A DNA stretch of 64,000 nucleotides, taken from Cytobacillus citreus (lineage in GTDB: Bacteria > Bacillota > Bacilli > Bacillales > Cytobacillaceae). The notes beneath the pieces are model-generated. The model was not told the DNA's origin. It saw only the letters and a program-made list of their open reading frames with translations, and ran no database searches. The stretch lies in assembly GCF_018343665.1 (NCBI RefSeq), contig NZ_JAGYPM010000003.1, forward strand, positions 587,497 through 651,496. The letters run 5' to 3'. The translations under genes were made by a program, and so were the position numbers. Shown here one piece after another: positions 19,108 through 30,343 of this stretch; positions within the stretch are counted from its first letter, which is position 1; each line of letters opens with the position of its first letter.

Positions 19108-21294
19108 CTAATTCATTATCCTGCGGACCGCATAAACATCTGGGATTTGTTTAATACGTTCTACTACTTTTTGCAAATGGTTTACATTGTGTATAGCAAT
19201 CGTCATATTGATCGTCGCCGCTTTATTTCGATCAGATCTACCCGATACCGCAGATATATTTGTTTTTGATTCATTGACTGCTTGCAATACTTCATTCAAT
19301 AATCCCCGTCTATCATACCCGGTAATTTCAATCTCAACGCTATATTCTTTCCTGTCATTTAAGTCAGTTTCCCATTCAACAGGTATTAATCTTTCTTTAG
19401 CTTCATCATTAACAATATTTGTGCAATCAGCCCTGTGAACGGAAACCCCGCGTCCTTTCGTTATAAAGCCAACTATTTCATCTCCCGGCACTGGGTTACA
19501 GCAACGGGAAAGTCGGATAAGCAAATTATCTATACCAGAAACTCGAACCCCAGATTCACGCTTTTTAGTAGATGGGAATGACCGAAGCCCGGAAACAGCA
19601 TTGGTAATATCGGTTACTTGCTCCATGTCGCGCTTTCTACGTAATTTTTCCGTTAAGCGATTAGCAACCTGTAGAGCAGTTACGCCGTTGTAGCCCACAG
19701 CCGCATACATGTCTTCCTCATTCATGAAATTAAATTTTTCTGCAACTCTTTTTATATTTTCATTCGTCAAAATTTCTTTTAAGTCGAAATCCATATTACG
19801 AATTTCTTTTTCAATTTGCTCTCTTCCCTTTTCGATATTCTCATCTCTTCTTTGTTTTTTGAAGAATTGACGAATTTTATTTTTGGCTTGGGAGGTTTGA
19901 GCAAGCTTTAACCAATCTTTACTTGGACCATATGAATGCTTTGAAGTTAATATTTCAATTATGTCGCCAGTTTTAAGCTTATAATCAAGTGTAACCATTT
20001 TTCCATTCACTTTAGCTCCGATGGTTTTATTGCCAATTTCAGAATGAATTCGGTAGGCAAAATCAATTGGTACTGATCCTGATGCCAATTCAATAACATC
20101 ACCTTTAGGTGTAAAAACAAAAACCATGTCAGAGAATAAATCTATCTTTAGTGATTCCATAAATTCTTCAGCATTTACTGAGTTATCTTGAAACTCTAAG
20201 ATTTCACGAAACCATGTCAGTTTATCTCCTATTTCGTTAAGCTTTTTTCCTTCCTTATAAGCCCAATGGGCAGCAATCCCGAATTCTGAAATCCTGTGCA
20301 TTTCAAATGTACGAATTTGCACCTCAAGCGGGTCACCTTTAGGCCCGATTACTGTTGTATGAAGGGATTGATACATATTTTGCTTAGGCATTGCAATATA
20401 GTCTTTAAAGCGCCCTGGCATCGGCTTCCAGCATGTATGAATAATACCTAGCACTGCATAACAATCTTTTATATTGTTAACAACAATTCTCACAGCTAGG
20501 AGATCATAAATTTCATTAAATTGTTTATTTTGCAGTGCCATTTTACGATAAATACTATAAATATGCTTCGGACGGCCTGAAATTTCGGATTTAATTGAAA
20601 CCTCATTCATACGATTACGCATTTCGCCGATTACATCTTCAAGATATTGCTCCCGTTCAGCTCTTTTCTTTTTCATTAAATTTACAATTCGATAATATTG
20701 CTGTGGATTTAAATATCTTAAAGCAGTATCCTCTAGCTCCCATTTAATTTTTGATATTCCTAATCGATGGGCAAGAGGAGCGAAAATTTCAAGTGTTTCA
20801 TTTGATATACGCCGTTGCTTTTCCGCAGGCAAATGCTTTAACGTACGCATATTATGAAGTCTGTCTGCAAGCTTGATTAAGATCACACGGATATCCTGTG
20901 CCATTGCAACAAACATTTTCCTGTGGTTTTCTGCTTGCTGCTCTTCTTGTGATTTATATTTTATTTTCCCAAGCTTTGTTACTCCGTCAACAAGCATTGA
21001 CACTTCTTGATTAAACGCCTCTTTAATATCAGTTAACGTGACGTCAGTATCCTCTACAACGTCATGAAGAAAACCGGCTGCGACCGTAGATGGATCCATT
21101 TCTAAATCAGCTAAAATACTTGCAACCTGAATAGGATGGATGATATAAGGCTCACCCGATTTTCTATATTGTTCACGATGGGCATGTCTCGCAAATTCAT
21201 ATGCTTTCTGAACAAGTGCCACATGCTCATCATTTAAATATACTTTTGTCCTGTCGATGACTTGTTCAGCGGTCAGAACATGATCGTTCGCCAT
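19108..21294 (-). CDS. relA: Bifunctional (p)ppGpp synthetase/hydrolase (Rel/RelA)
   Basis: Makes and degrades the stringent-response alarmones on the ribosome. Seen: HD hydrolase domain ([27 protein letters not shown]; about 30-180), synthetase domain ([13 protein letters not shown]; about 230-350), TGS domain ([23 protein letters not shown] cut here to its first part; about 390-450), and a C-terminal zinc-finger/ACT region ([16 protein letters not shown]; about 585-728). 728 residues. AAGGTGATC precedes the ATG. The intact HD motif shows it is the bifunctional Bacillus type. dtd follows after 12 bases. Confidence 0.97.
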   Translation of the reverse strand: MANDHVLTAEQVIDRTKVYLNDEHVALVQKAYEFARHAHREQYRKSGEPYIIHPIQVASILADLEMDPSTVAAGFLHDVVEDTDVTLTDIKEAFNQEVSMLVDGVTKLGKIKYKSQEEQQAENHRKMFVAMAQDIRVILIKLADRLHNMRTLKHLPAEKQRRISNETLEIFAPLAHRLGISKIKWELEDTALRYLNPQQYYRIVNLMKKKRAEREQYLEDVIGEMRNRMNEVSIKSEISGRPKHIYSIYRKMALQNKQFNEIYDLLAVRIVVNNIKDCYAVLGIIHTCWKPMPGRFKDYIAMPKQNMYQSLHTTVIGPKGDPLEVQIRTFEMHRISEFGIAAHWAYKEGKKLNEIGDKLTWFREILEFQDNSVNAEEFMESLKIDLFSDMVFVFTPKGDVIELASGSVPIDFAYRIHSEIGNKTIGAKVNGKMVTLDYKLKTGDIIEILTSKHSYGPSKDWLKLAQTSQAKNKIRQFFKKQRRDENIEKGREQIEKEIRNMDFDLKEILTNENIKRVAEKFNFMNEEDMYAAVGYNGVTALQVANRLTEKLRRKRDMEQVTDITNAVSGLRSFPSTKKRESGVRVSGIDNLLIRLSRCCNPVPGDEIVGFITKGRGVSVHRADCTNIVNDEAKERLIPVEWETDLNDRKEYSVEIEITGYDRRGLLNEVLQAVNESKTNISAVSGRSDRNKAATINMTIAIHNVNHLQKVVERIKQIPDVYAVRRIMN

Positions 21295-21508
21295 GGGATC
21301 ACCTTTTATCTAATAATTTTCATATATATTATAAGAAATGCGAAAAAAACGCTATTGCCTTCTTATAGAAAAAGTTTCCGTTTTAACAACTCAAAAAATT
21401 TGAATGATTAGCTACTATTATCGAAAAAAAAAATGAATATGTAAAGGGATAGAGAAAATTTTTAAGAAAAAATAAGAAGTTTGTCGAATAATTAAATTCC
21501 TAACCATC

Positions 21509-21538
21509 GAAAAAAGAGCGCCAATCGTTAGCGCTCTT
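21509..21538 (-). terminator. Terminator after apt
   Basis: Minus strand: AAGAGCGC and GCGCTCTT around a 9-base loop, followed by TTTTC. It ends the recJ-apt unit, just beyond the apt stop. Confidence 0.9.
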
Positions 21539-21545
21539 CCACAAT

Positions 21546-22058
21546 TTAATAATTCATCAATGTCAGAATATCATATTTTTCAAGCTTATCACGACCATTT
21601 AAATATGATAATTCGATAAGGAAGGCAATCCCTGCGACAATGCCGCCCAGCTGTTCAACTAACTTAATAGTTGCTTCAATCGTTCCTCCAGTAGCAAGCA
21701 AATCATCAGTAATTAACACTCTTTGTCCTTGCTTAATCGCATCCTTATGTATCGTTAGGACATCTTTGCCATATTCTAATCCATAATCTACTTTAACCGT
21801 TTCACGAGGAAGCTTTCCTTCCTTCCTTACAGGTGCAAAACCAACTCCTAGAGAATATGCAACTGGACAACCTATGATAAAGCCACGTGCCTCTGGACCA
21901 ACAACTAAATCAATTTGCTTCTCACGGGCATACTCTACTATTTTGTCAGTGGCATATCTATATGCATCACCATTATCCATTAATGTGGTAATATCCTTAA
22001 ATTTAATACCTGGCTTTGGCCAGTCTTGGACGATTGTAACATATTGTTTTAAGTCCAT
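21546..22058 (-). CDS. apt: Adenine phosphoribosyltransferase
   Basis: Purine salvage: adenine plus PRPP gives AMP. Seen: [15 protein letters not shown] near the N-terminus, [10 protein letters not shown] and the PRPP-binding [13 protein letters not shown] near residue 120. 170 residues is standard. The start overlaps the end of recJ by 10 bases, so translation is coupled; the order recJ-apt-relA is typical of Bacillus. Confidence 0.97.
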   Translation of the reverse strand: MDLKQYVTIVQDWPKPGIKFKDITTLMDNGDAYRYATDKIVEYAREKQIDLVVGPEARGFIIGCPVAYSLGVGFAPVRKEGKLPRETVKVDYGLEYGKDVLTIHKDAIKQGQRVLITDDLLATGGTIEATIKLVEQLGGIVAGIAFLIELSYLNGRDKLEKYDILTLMNY

Positions 22059-24415
22059 TCTATTATTGCCTCCTCAAATTTCACAGAACCTTGGATTACT
22101 GAATCAAACCAACTTTTTAATTGATGATAGTTTGAATACAATAAATCGCTTTCAAGAGAATACTGTGCACGTCTTTGCTCAAAAACAACCGATTCTGTTA
22201 AATCACGTTTTTGTGAAGTCTTATTTATAGAAATAATTCCATTGTTTATTTTAACAAAATCTAGTTCAAAAAACACCTGTGACATAAAGTCAATTGTTTC
22301 CCTGCTCCATCCTTTATATTTAGCTATTTCCATTCCGTATCTATCAATATCAAGAGGTCCTCTCTTCAATAAAAAAGCATAAAACCATTTGAAATGTTCA
22401 CGTGTCGGAATTGTACTAAAGTAAGCACTATCTTCTTTATAAAAATGTGCATATATTCTAGCTGGATTTTTCCCTGAAAATATTTTAGCAAGAAGTTCCT
22501 TTGATGGAGGCATATCCAATAAAATGACATTTTCCATTTCTATATTTAATGCAGCTGCTTCTTCAATAGAACTTACAGTTACTACTTTTTCATTTATATA
22601 TGATTGAAATTTATTTGCATTGTCATGATTAAAAACAATCCACTTGGAATGTTCCTTTGGGATTAGTTCTTCTAGTTGCCCAAGACGTTTTATACCTCTA
22701 ATATCAAAAAGCTGCCAGTCATCAATCGCTAAATCTTGAAGAAAGATTTGTGGCTTTCGAATATTATTCCATTCGTTAATCGAAAGTTCACCGATTACGG
22801 ATATTTTTGAATGTGGTGAAATATGATCATGTAAAGATCCTAACCCGAAGCCAACACCATCAAGTGTATTGCCATCATGTTCAATAGTCATTTTCAAATG
22901 GTTTTGATCAGAACCGATCTTTTTCATTCCAGAAATATTAGCATCTTTAATTAATATTTTTGGTTTCGGGTTATCCATGCCATAAGGAGACAGCATCTGT
23001 ATTTCCTCTAAAGAAGCTAGATGAATATCATGTAAAGTGATGCTTCCATCCAGAGTCGTTACTGGAATAAAGTCCTCATCGGTTAGTTGGGTTTTCGCTG
23101 CTTGGTTTAATCTCATTCGCAGTTCGTCAACATTCTCAAGCTGTAAAGTCATACCTGCAGCCATTGGGTGACCGCCGAAATGAGGCAAAATTTCTCTACA
23201 ATCGGAAAGATTTTTAAATAAATCAAAGCCCATAATACTGCGAGCTGAACCCTTTGCCAGACCTTTTTCTTTATCATAGCTTAATACGATTGCAGGACGA
23301 TAAAATTTTTCAACAAGCTTTGAAGCAACAATTCCAATTACGCCTGCATTCCAGCCCTCATTTCCAATGACAAGAACGGAATGTTCGTGTATTGGATACT
23401 TTTCCTCCACTTCACGAATAGCTTGCTCTGCTATTTCACTTACGAGTGCCTGCCTATCCTTATTCATCTGTTCAATTTCTGCTGCAATTGTCTCTGCTTC
23501 ATCAATATCCTCTGTTAAAAGCAAATCAACAGCAGGATCAGCGCTGTCTAATCTTCCTGCAGCATTTAAGCGCGGTGCAATAAGAAAACCAACCGTTTCT
23601 TCGTTAATTGAACTTCCCTCTACTTTATTTAATTTCAGTAATGCTTTTAAACCAACATTATTCGTAGACTGTAATTTTTTTATTCCACGTTTTACAATTA
23701 AGCGATTTTCTCCTTTTAACGATACTAAATCAGCAATTGTACCAATGGCCGCAATTTCAAGTAAATGTTCAGGTAATTCGCCGTATAAAGCATGAGCTAA
23801 TTTAAATGCTACACCCACTCCAGCCAATTCTCGAAAAGGATAACTGCTATTCGTGAGCTTAGGATGAATAATTGAAAGTGCCTCAGGCAATTCAGGTCCT
23901 GGTTCGTGGTGATCCGTAATAATTAAATCAAGACCAAGCTCTTTAGCTGCCTTTGCTTCATTTACAGCGGCAATGCCTGTATCAACCGTAATAATCAATT
24001 TTATTCCAATTTCTGCTGCATATTGAAAAGCAGGAATATTCGGTCCATATCCTTCTGTAAAACGGTTGGGTATGTAAAACTGAACATTAGCCCCAAGTTC
24101 TCGAAGAGTTTTCATTACGACAGTGGTGCTTGTAACACCATCTGCATCATAATCTCCAAATACTAATATTGCTTCTTGCTTTTCTATCGCCGCTTTTATC
24201 CGTGAAACTGCTATATCCATGCCATTTAATAAATATGGATCATGAAATTCTTGATTATGATCAAATAAAAAATACCTTGCTGATTCGGGCATATCTAATC
24301 CCCGGTTAACAAGTAAAGAAGCCAGGAGAGGAGTAATATTTAATTCTTGTACTAATTGATTTTCCTTTTCTTCATCAGAATTCCGAACAATCCATCTTGT
24401 TTTTGAATGTAGCAT
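22049..24415 (-). CDS. recJ: Single-stranded-DNA-specific exonuclease RecJ
   Basis: 5'-3' ssDNA exonuclease in recombination and mismatch repair. Seen: DHH-family motifs [18 protein letters not shown] and DHHA1 motif [12 protein letters not shown], followed by an OB-like region and a long C-terminal extension typical of Bacillus (about 570-788). ATG at 24415 follows GAGGGGTGA. Longer in-frame readings would start inside the promoter at 24438-24466. 788 residues. Overlaps apt by 10 bases. Confidence 0.96.
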   Translation of the reverse strand: MLHSKTRWIVRNSDEEKENQLVQELNITPLLASLLVNRGLDMPESARYFLFDHNQEFHDPYLLNGMDIAVSRIKAAIEKQEAILVFGDYDADGVTSTTVVMKTLRELGANVQFYIPNRFTEGYGPNIPAFQYAAEIGIKLIITVDTGIAAVNEAKAAKELGLDLIITDHHEPGPELPEALSIIHPKLTNSSYPFRELAGVGVAFKLAHALYGELPEHLLEIAAIGTIADLVSLKGENRLIVKRGIKKLQSTNNVGLKALLKLNKVEGSSINEETVGFLIAPRLNAAGRLDSADPAVDLLLTEDIDEAETIAAEIEQMNKDRQALVSEIAEQAIREVEEKYPIHEHSVLVIGNEGWNAGVIGIVASKLVEKFYRPAIVLSYDKEKGLAKGSARSIMGFDLFKNLSDCREILPHFGGHPMAAGMTLQLENVDELRMRLNQAAKTQLTDEDFIPVTTLDGSITLHDIHLASLEEIQMLSPYGMDNPKPKILIKDANISGMKKIGSDQNHLKMTIEHDGNTLDGVGFGLGSLHDHISPHSKISVIGELSINEWNNIRKPQIFLQDLAIDDWQLFDIRGIKRLGQLEELIPKEHSKWIVFNHDNANKFQSYINEKVVTVSSIEEAAALNIEMENVILLDMPPSKELLAKIFSGKNPARIYAHFYKEDSAYFSTIPTREHFKWFYAFLLKRGPLDIDRYGMEIAKYKGWSRETIDFMSQVFFELDFVKINNGIISINKTSQKRDLTESVVFEQRRAQYSLESDLLYSNYHQLKSWFDSVIQGSVKFEEAIIEWT

Positions 24416-24437
24416 ATGTTCACCCCTCAGCCTATTA

Positions 24438-24466
24438 ATTATACAAGAGGCATTCATGTGTTTCAA
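24438..24466 (-). promoter_or_regulatory. Sigma-A promoter of recJ-apt
   Basis: Minus strand: -35 TTGAAA (24461-24466), 17-base spacer, consensus -10 TATAAT (24438-24443). Confidence 0.85.
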
Positions 24467-24570
24467 TGATTGAAAATGAAGATAGGAAATAATCTATTGC
24501 CCAAAAGTTCTTAAACATTATAAATAGGTTACACTAAAAATAAGTTCATTTGGAGGAAGGAAGTTTTGTC

Positions 24571-25473
24571 TTGAGTAATAATGATCGTTTTAAAAAGGCT
24601 GAGTTTGCTGCAATGCTGGGCATTATCATAAATATACTCCTTGCTGTTATAAAATGGTGGTTAGGGATCTATGCAGGAAGTAAGGCATTAATTGCCGATG
24701 CTGTCCACTCCGCATCAGATGTCGCAGGATCCTTTGCTGTTTATTTAGGACTTAAAGCTGCTAAACAGCCACCAGATGAAGACCACCCATATGGACATGG
24801 AAAGGCTGAGTCAATAGCAGCCATTATCGTAGCCGTGCTATTATTAATAGTTGGAATTGAAATCGGGAAATCATCATTTGCTGCCTTTTTTGAACCAATA
24901 TCAGCACCTAAAACAATTGCTATTGTAGCAGTATTTATATCCATTATTGTGAAGGAGGCTCTTTTTCGCTATAAGTATAAATTAGGGAAAGAGCTTAATA
25001 GTGATGCATTAATCGTTAATGCCTATGAACACCGCTCTGACGTCTATTCATCTATTGCTGCATTAGTGGGAATTGGCGTTGCGATCATTGGTGGTAAGCT
25101 AGGCATTGGATGGTTGGAATATGCGGATCCAGTTGCTGGTGCTATCGTGTCATTAATGGTTATTAAAATGGCCTGGTCCTTAGGAAAAGAGTCTATTCAC
25201 AATACACTTGATCATGTACTGCATGAAGAGGATTCTATGGAATTAAGAAAAACTGTTGAATCGGTAAAGGAAGTAAAAAAAGTAGATCAGCTGCATGCTA
25301 GAGAGCATGGACATTATGTCATAATTGACTTAAAAATATCGGTTGATCCAAAAATGACCGTAGAAGAAGGACATCGGGTTGGAAAAAAGGTAAAGAATAG
25401 ATTATTAGAAACTGACAATGTACATAATGTTTTTGTCCATATTAACCCCTATTACGATGACAAGGAAGAGTAA
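24571..25473 (+). CDS. Cation diffusion facilitator (CDF) metal efflux protein
   Basis: 300 residues: proton-coupled efflux of divalent metal across the membrane. Six transmembrane helices (about 12-215) carry the metal-site motifs ADAVHSASD in helix 2 and YEHRSDVYSS in helix 5. A cytoplasmic C-terminal domain (about 215-298) contains HAREHGHYVIIDLKI. It resembles Bacillus manganese exporters of the MneP/MneS type, but metal specificity is inferred. The TTG at 24571 follows GGAGGAAGGAAG at 7 bases; no ATG is suitably placed. It is divergent from recJ and is an addition relative to the recJ-secDF order I recall in B. subtilis. Confidence 0.9.
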   Translation: MSNNDRFKKAEFAAMLGIIINILLAVIKWWLGIYAGSKALIADAVHSASDVAGSFAVYLGLKAAKQPPDEDHPYGHGKAESIAAIIVAVLLLIVGIEIGKSSFAAFFEPISAPKTIAIVAVFISIIVKEALFRYKYKLGKELNSDALIVNAYEHRSDVYSSIAALVGIGVAIIGGKLGIGWLEYADPVAGAIVSLMVIKMAWSLGKESIHNTLDHVLHEEDSMELRKTVESVKEVKKVDQLHAREHGHYVIIDLKISVDPKMTVEEGHRVGKKVKNRLLETDNVHNVFVHINPYYDDKEE

Positions 25474-25499
25474 GCAAAGGATGAAAACAAGGTTAGAAA

Positions 25500-25526
25500 A
25501 ACTTGGCGTTCGCCAAGTCCTTTTTG
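25500..25526 (+). terminator. Terminator after the CDF gene
   Basis: ACTTGGCG and CGCCAAGT with a 2-base loop, then CCTTTTTG, starting 27 bases after the stop. Confidence 0.88.
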
Positions 25527-25529
25527 GTG

Positions 25530-25610
25530 AATGCCTTAGTTTTTTGTATGCGATCTTATTAGCAGATATTTAATTGAAAACACACTTTACTTTAGTACGT
25601 TAATAAACTT
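25530..25610. repeat. Small dispersed repeat, copy 2 (partner at 18510-18590)
   Basis: GAATGCCTTAGTTTTTTG, TTAGCAGATATTTAATTGAA and CTTTAGTACGTTAATAA match the copy at 18510 in order and spacing, again directly behind a terminator. Confidence 0.65.
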
Positions 25611-25627
25611 AAACTTTCATATTAGCT

Positions 25628-25665
25628 AAAAAATGAGCCTGGAGAATTCTCCAAGCTCATTTTTA
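25628..25665 (-). terminator. Terminator after secDF (works on either strand)
   Basis: AAAATGAGC(C/T)TGGAGAATTCTCCA(A/G)GCTCATTTT, an almost perfect inverted repeat with A and T tracts on both sides, lying between the convergent CDF and secDF genes. Confidence 0.88.
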
Positions 25666-25686
25666 ATATAGAAGTATAAGTAATTT

Positions 25687-27954
25687 TTAAACTTGTGGTT
25701 CGTCACTCGATTTTCGCTTTTCTTTAACAGTCTTAATTACGCCTTTTTCCTTTAATTCTTTTGCTTTCCAATCACCCCATAACTGAGCTGCTAAGAAAAT
25801 GGAAGAATAAACTCCTGCAATTGTCCCCACAAGCAATGCAATGGAGAAGTTACGGATTGACTCACTGCCAAAGATGAGCAAGCCAAGTATAGCAATAATA
25901 ACTGTTAATACCGTATTAATAGATCTTGTCATTACTTGACGAAGGGCTGTATTGATAACATCGTGAATATCTTCAACTGTTTTCAGACGTTTTTTCTTTT
26001 TCATATTTTCACGCATCCGGTCAAACGTAACAATTGTGTCATTAATGGAATAACCCACAACCGTTAATACAGCCGCGATAAAGGTAATATCAACTTCTAA
26101 TCGGGTAATACTAAAGACTGCGACAATTAAAAATGCATCATGCAACAAGGAAACAATGGCTGGTACAGCCATTTTTATCTCAAAACGAATTGTTACATAA
26201 ATGACGATGCCAATCGAAGCAATAACCAACGCAATCAATGCATTTTTCGCCAATTCCTTACCTACAGTCGGCGACACTGTACTTACCTTTGTTTCAGCGT
26301 CAAATTCTTTTTGAATATGAGCTTTTAAATTTGCTATTTCTTCCATAGTAAGCACTTCTTTTATTCTAGCTACTCCGATTTCTTTATTCCCACCAGAAAT
26401 CACAATATCATCTGTTTCAATATTAAGCTTAGACAATTCTGACTGAACTTCAGCTTTTGTCAAGGAATCATTTGAATGAATTTCAATTCGCGTACCTTCA
26501 GAAAAATCGATTCCTAAATTTAATCCAAAAACACTAATTGCAATGATCCCTGCTGCCATTAATATTGCAGAAAAGACGTAGAATTTTTTACGCATTTTCA
26601 CAAAATCAAATTTATCAAATTTTGTTTTTAAATCATGTGCATCGCAATTTTCGGCAATATCATGAATATCACTTTTCTTAACACCAAACCAGCCCGGTTT
26701 TTTATTAAACAAATTACTATTTACCCATAAGCCAAGCAATAATCTAGAGCCATAGACTGCCGTCAAGAAGCTGACTAGAATACTAATAATCAGCATCGTT
26801 GCAAACCCTTTTACTGAGCTTGTCCCGTAGGCAAATAAAACACCTGCTGCTAAAAGCGTTGTAATATTAGCATCAAAAATGGATACGAATGCATTTTTGC
26901 TGCCAACATTGAAAGCAGATTTTACTGTTCTGCCGACTTTTATTTCTTCTTTAATTCTTTCATAAGTAAGAATGTTGGCATCTACCGCCATCCCTACTCC
27001 GAGTATAAGTGCTGCAATACCAGGAAGTGTGAGAACTCCATTCATCCAGTCAAATATTAAAAGAACTAAGTAAATGTAAATGGACAATGTCACTGTTGCA
27101 ATTAAACCTGGGAAACGATAGTAAACAATCATAAACAAGAAAATGACTGATATACCGACTATTCCCCCAAGAATGGTTTTTTCCAATGCTTTCTCACCGA
27201 ATTGTGCTCCAACAGAGGTTGAATAAACCTCAGTTAGTTTGACTGGCAATGAGCCTGCATTCAATAAATCAGCTAATGTTGATGCTTCTTCCACTGTAAA
27301 GCTGCCTACAATCGAAACAGTGTCTTGGTTAAATACTTGACTTACTGCAGGTGCAGATAAATACTTTGGATTTTCCTTCGCAGCTTCTGCACGGAAAGAG
27401 TCTTTTCCTTCTTCAAAATCAAGCCAAATGACTAATAAATTATTAGGAGCACCCATATCAACAATTTTTTGAGTTACTTCTTTAAATTTACTTGCGCTTT
27501 TCAACGTTAAGGAAACACTTGGCCTTCCATTTTCATCAAAGGTTTGCTTTGCCCCATTTTCAGCCAGATCCGCCCCGTCCATTAACAGATTATCATTCAC
27601 GTCACGAAATGATAAATTCGCTTCAGTCGATAACATTTCACGAGCTTTATCTTGGTCAGTAACTCCAGCAAGCTGAACACGAATTCGATTTTCTCCTTCT
27701 ATTTGAATATTAGGCTCGTTTACACCTAATACGTTTACCCGCTTATCCAATGCTTTTGCGGTACTAGCTAATACATCTTTATCGACCTTTTGACCTTTTT
27801 CAATTGGAGACACTTCATAAAGAACTTCGAATCCACCTTGAAGGTCCAAACCTAGCTTAATATTGTTTAAAATATTATTTGTTGTTGTACCCATCAAACT
27901 TCCTAACAATAATACGATCAGGAAGAATGCTACTATGCGACCGCGCTTAACCAT
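25687..27954 (-). CDS. secDF: Protein translocase SecDF (fused SecD and SecF)
   Basis: Membrane component of the Sec translocase that uses the proton gradient to aid export. A single 755-residue chain joins SecD (about 1-430) and SecF (about 455-735), the fused form known from B. subtilis. Seen: an N-terminal helix then GLDLQGGFEVLYEV, the P1 periplasmic domain, AVDANILTYERIKEE, the second half LGIDFSEGTRIEI and SINDTIVTFDRMRE. Twelve transmembrane helices are expected. ATG at 27954 has AAGGAGG 11 bases upstream; a longer reading from 27993 lacks a site. Confidence 0.96.
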   Translation of the reverse strand: MVKRGRIVAFFLIVLLLGSLMGTTTNNILNNIKLGLDLQGGFEVLYEVSPIEKGQKVDKDVLASTAKALDKRVNVLGVNEPNIQIEGENRIRVQLAGVTDQDKAREMLSTEANLSFRDVNDNLLMDGADLAENGAKQTFDENGRPSVSLTLKSASKFKEVTQKIVDMGAPNNLLVIWLDFEEGKDSFRAEAAKENPKYLSAPAVSQVFNQDTVSIVGSFTVEEASTLADLLNAGSLPVKLTEVYSTSVGAQFGEKALEKTILGGIVGISVIFLFMIVYYRFPGLIATVTLSIYIYLVLLIFDWMNGVLTLPGIAALILGVGMAVDANILTYERIKEEIKVGRTVKSAFNVGSKNAFVSIFDANITTLLAAGVLFAYGTSSVKGFATMLIISILVSFLTAVYGSRLLLGLWVNSNLFNKKPGWFGVKKSDIHDIAENCDAHDLKTKFDKFDFVKMRKKFYVFSAILMAAGIIAISVFGLNLGIDFSEGTRIEIHSNDSLTKAEVQSELSKLNIETDDIVISGGNKEIGVARIKEVLTMEEIANLKAHIQKEFDAETKVSTVSPTVGKELAKNALIALVIASIGIVIYVTIRFEIKMAVPAIVSLLHDAFLIVAVFSITRLEVDITFIAAVLTVVGYSINDTIVTFDRMRENMKKKKRLKTVEDIHDVINTALRQVMTRSINTVLTVIIAILGLLIFGSESIRNFSIALLVGTIAGVYSSIFLAAQLWGDWKAKELKEKGVIKTVKEKRKSSDEPQV

Positions 27955-28109
27955 TATGTAATTGTCCTCCTTAAATACAACGAGAAATACCATTTCTCAT
28001 TATGAAACAGTTTGTAAAAGCTGTCAATTTTTCTGAAGCTTAATATTACTCTTAAAAAGCAACACTCAACCTGATTCCTACATGTTTCAATCTACTTAAA
28101 ACGGACTTA

Positions 28110-28406
28110 CTATTTCAAAAGCTCTCGTAGTTCATCTTCATCATCAAAAGCAAATTCCGCCGACTTAAGAGACTCAACGGTAGCATAGTTAAAATATTCG
28201 CCAACCTTAATGGATAGAATATCCTGAACAATTTCAGATATTTTCTTATTTTCAACTGCATTTCTCCATTTTTTTCTAACCAAAAAATTCCACAAGTCCT
28301 GTTCTGCTACTTCACCGTACTCTAATAACGAAAATTCCTCCAATTTACTTTGCAATACTGGCTGTAATTCAATTCGAAGATGATCATATGTATGGCTGAT
28401 ATTCAT
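28110..28406 (-). CDS. comN: Post-transcriptional regulator ComN (YrzD-like)
   Basis: 98 residues, an acidic small cytosolic protein: YDHLRIELQPVLQSKLEEF, LWNFLVRKKWRN and a C-terminal acidic FDDEDELRELL. In B. subtilis ComN, beside secDF and spoVB, influences competence gene expression after transcription and binds DivIVA. ATG at 28406 follows GGGAGG at 8 bases; a longer reading to 28433 has no such site. Assignment rests on remembered family sequence and on position between secDF and spoVB. Confidence 0.85.
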   Translation of the reverse strand: MNISHTYDHLRIELQPVLQSKLEEFSLLEYGEVAEQDLWNFLVRKKWRNAVENKKISEIVQDILSIKVGEYFNYATVESLKSAEFAFDDEDELRELLK

Positions 28407-28546
28407 AACAGCCGCCTCCCCAATAGAATTCAAGTTATAAAATAATTTATCATGGATTTTCTTGTTTGCTTGTCATGCTTCGTCCACATGATTGCATATA
28501 GTTAATTGTATATGATAACACCTATTTTGAGAAGGCAGGGAGCTTA

Positions 28547-30109
28547 ATGTCGAAGTTTTTAAAAGGAACAATGATTTTATTAGCAGCCGGACTTGTCACT
28601 AGGGTGCTTGGATTTATAAATCGTATTGTCATTGCCCGATTTATAGGAGAAGAAGGCGTCGGTTTATTCATGATGGCTTTTCCAACATTAATTCTTGCTG
28701 TTACAATCACACAATTCGGATTACCAGTAGCAATCTCAAAAAATGTTGCTGAAGCGGAGGCAAAAAGGGATACTGCTAAAACGAAAAAAATATTAGTTGT
28801 TTCTTTAGCGACAACGATATCTCTATCAGCCATATTTACTCCAGCACTAATTATTCTTGCTCCATATCTATCGGATACCCTTTTTACTGATTCCAGAACA
28901 TATCTTCCTTTACTGGCAATAGCGCCTATTGTTCCTATTATCGCCATTTCTTCAGTCATAAGAGGCTATTTCCAAGGAAAGCAAAACATGAAGCCAGCAG
29001 CAATTTCACAAATGCTTGAACAGATTGTAAGAATTTCATTAATCGCTGCAATGACGAAAGCGTTTCTTCCATATGGGATCGAATATGCTGCAGCTGGGGC
29101 GATGTTAGCTTCTGTTATTGGTGAATTAAGTTCATTATTATATTTATTGGCAACCTTTAAAATAAAAAAGAAGTTCAGAGTTAGAAAGCATTTCTTTAAA
29201 TATGTAAAATCAGGAAAAAGTACTTTTAATGAACTTATGAGCATTGCTCTTCCTACGACTGGAAGCAGAATGATCGGATCGCTAGCTTGGTTTTTTGAAC
29301 CGATTGTTGTTTCTCATAGCCTAGCAATTGCTGGTGTTGCTGCAGTCGCAGCTACGAAGCAATACGGTGCACTTACAGGATTTGCACTACCTTTATTAAT
29401 GCTGCCATCATTTATTACTTATTCACTTTCAACCGCCCTAGTTCCTGCAATAAGTGAAGCTAATTCTCGCAATGAAAAGCAGCTAATTGAGTATAGACTG
29501 CAGCAAGCGCTCCGTCTTACTTTTTTAACAGGGGGCCTAGCTGCTGTCGTTTTATATGTCCTATCTGAAGAATTGATGAATGTAATGTATGGCTCGAATA
29601 GTGGGGCTCAATTTATTAAGATCATGGCTCCATTCATTATTTTTTATTATTATCAAGGCCCACTTCAGGCGACACTTCAGGGATTAAATTTAGCAAGAGC
29701 GGCAATGATCAATAGTTTAATCGGTGCTGTTGTAAAGACAGCAGTCATTTTCATACTTGCCAGTCAGGCTTCATTTGGGATCAATGGTGTTGCAATGGGA
29801 ATACTTGTTGGATTTGTTCTCGTCACTTTGCTCCATTTCGCAACTGTACTAAAAGCAATTTCATTCACTTTCTATATCCGTGATTATGTTAAAACTTTTT
29901 TTGTTATGGCAGCTTCTGGTTGGGGGGGCTTTTGCCTCCTTCAAAATATAGACGTAAATATTCCCCTCGTCATTCAAGTGATGATTATTACTATTACGAT
30001 AACCGTTATATATGCTCTTCTTACTCTGCTTCTAGGGCTTGTAAGCAAGGATGAAATTAGCCGTATTCCATGGATAGGAAAGACTCTATCAAAGTTATCT
30101 TTTAGATAA
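28547..30109 (+). CDS. spoVB: Stage V sporulation protein B (MOP/MATE-type flippase)
   Basis: 520 residues, about 14 transmembrane helices with no soluble domain; polysaccharide-biosynthesis/MurJ-like superfamily. SpoVB is needed for spore cortex synthesis and is thought to move lipid-linked peptidoglycan precursors. Seen: N-terminal FLKGTMILLAAGLVTRVLG and VIRGYFQGKQNMKPAAISQ. GGGAG precedes the ATG at 28547. It is divergent from comN. Confidence 0.94.
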   Translation: MSKFLKGTMILLAAGLVTRVLGFINRIVIARFIGEEGVGLFMMAFPTLILAVTITQFGLPVAISKNVAEAEAKRDTAKTKKILVVSLATTISLSAIFTPALIILAPYLSDTLFTDSRTYLPLLAIAPIVPIIAISSVIRGYFQGKQNMKPAAISQMLEQIVRISLIAAMTKAFLPYGIEYAAAGAMLASVIGELSSLLYLLATFKIKKKFRVRKHFFKYVKSGKSTFNELMSIALPTTGSRMIGSLAWFFEPIVVSHSLAIAGVAAVAATKQYGALTGFALPLLMLPSFITYSLSTALVPAISEANSRNEKQLIEYRLQQALRLTFLTGGLAAVVLYVLSEELMNVMYGSNSGAQFIKIMAPFIIFYYYQGPLQATLQGLNLARAAMINSLIGAVVKTAVIFILASQASFGINGVAMGILVGFVLVTLLHFATVLKAISFTFYIRDYVKTFFVMAASGWGGFCLLQNIDVNIPLVIQVMIITITITVIYALLTLLLGLVSKDEISRIPWIGKTLSKLSFR

Positions 30110-30112
30110 GCT

Positions 30113-30310
30113 ATGATAAACTTCCCTGTTGATTTCCGCTGCAGGCACTAAAGCGATCGCAGGCGGTCCAGAAGCTCCTCGTCGAAGAGCGCTCCTGCGG
30201 GGTCCCTTTTTCTTGCTTCTCCCGCAGGACGTTGAATAATCTCCCCCGAATAAACACCGCACGAAGGAAATGCGAATGCATTTTCGAGGATCATGCGCCT
30301 TTCGCTCCAA
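30113..30310. repeat. Dispersed intergenic element of a second type, after spoVB
   Basis: Contains TTGATTTCCGCTGCAGGCAC, CTCCTCGTCGAAGAGCGC and a hairpin CCTGCGGG (30194-30201) / CCCGCAGG (30221-30228). Its composition differs from family 1 and is G+C-richer than its neighbours. It looks like the CTCCTGCGGG-type repeat I recall from other Bacillus genomes. There is no second copy in this window. Confidence 0.55.
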
Positions 30311-30343
30311 TCAATAACAAAATAGCATTATCAACCCTGCGAT

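Noticed and set aside
28522-28959. 145-codon minus-strand frame
   Set aside because: Antisense to the well-supported spoVB coding region.
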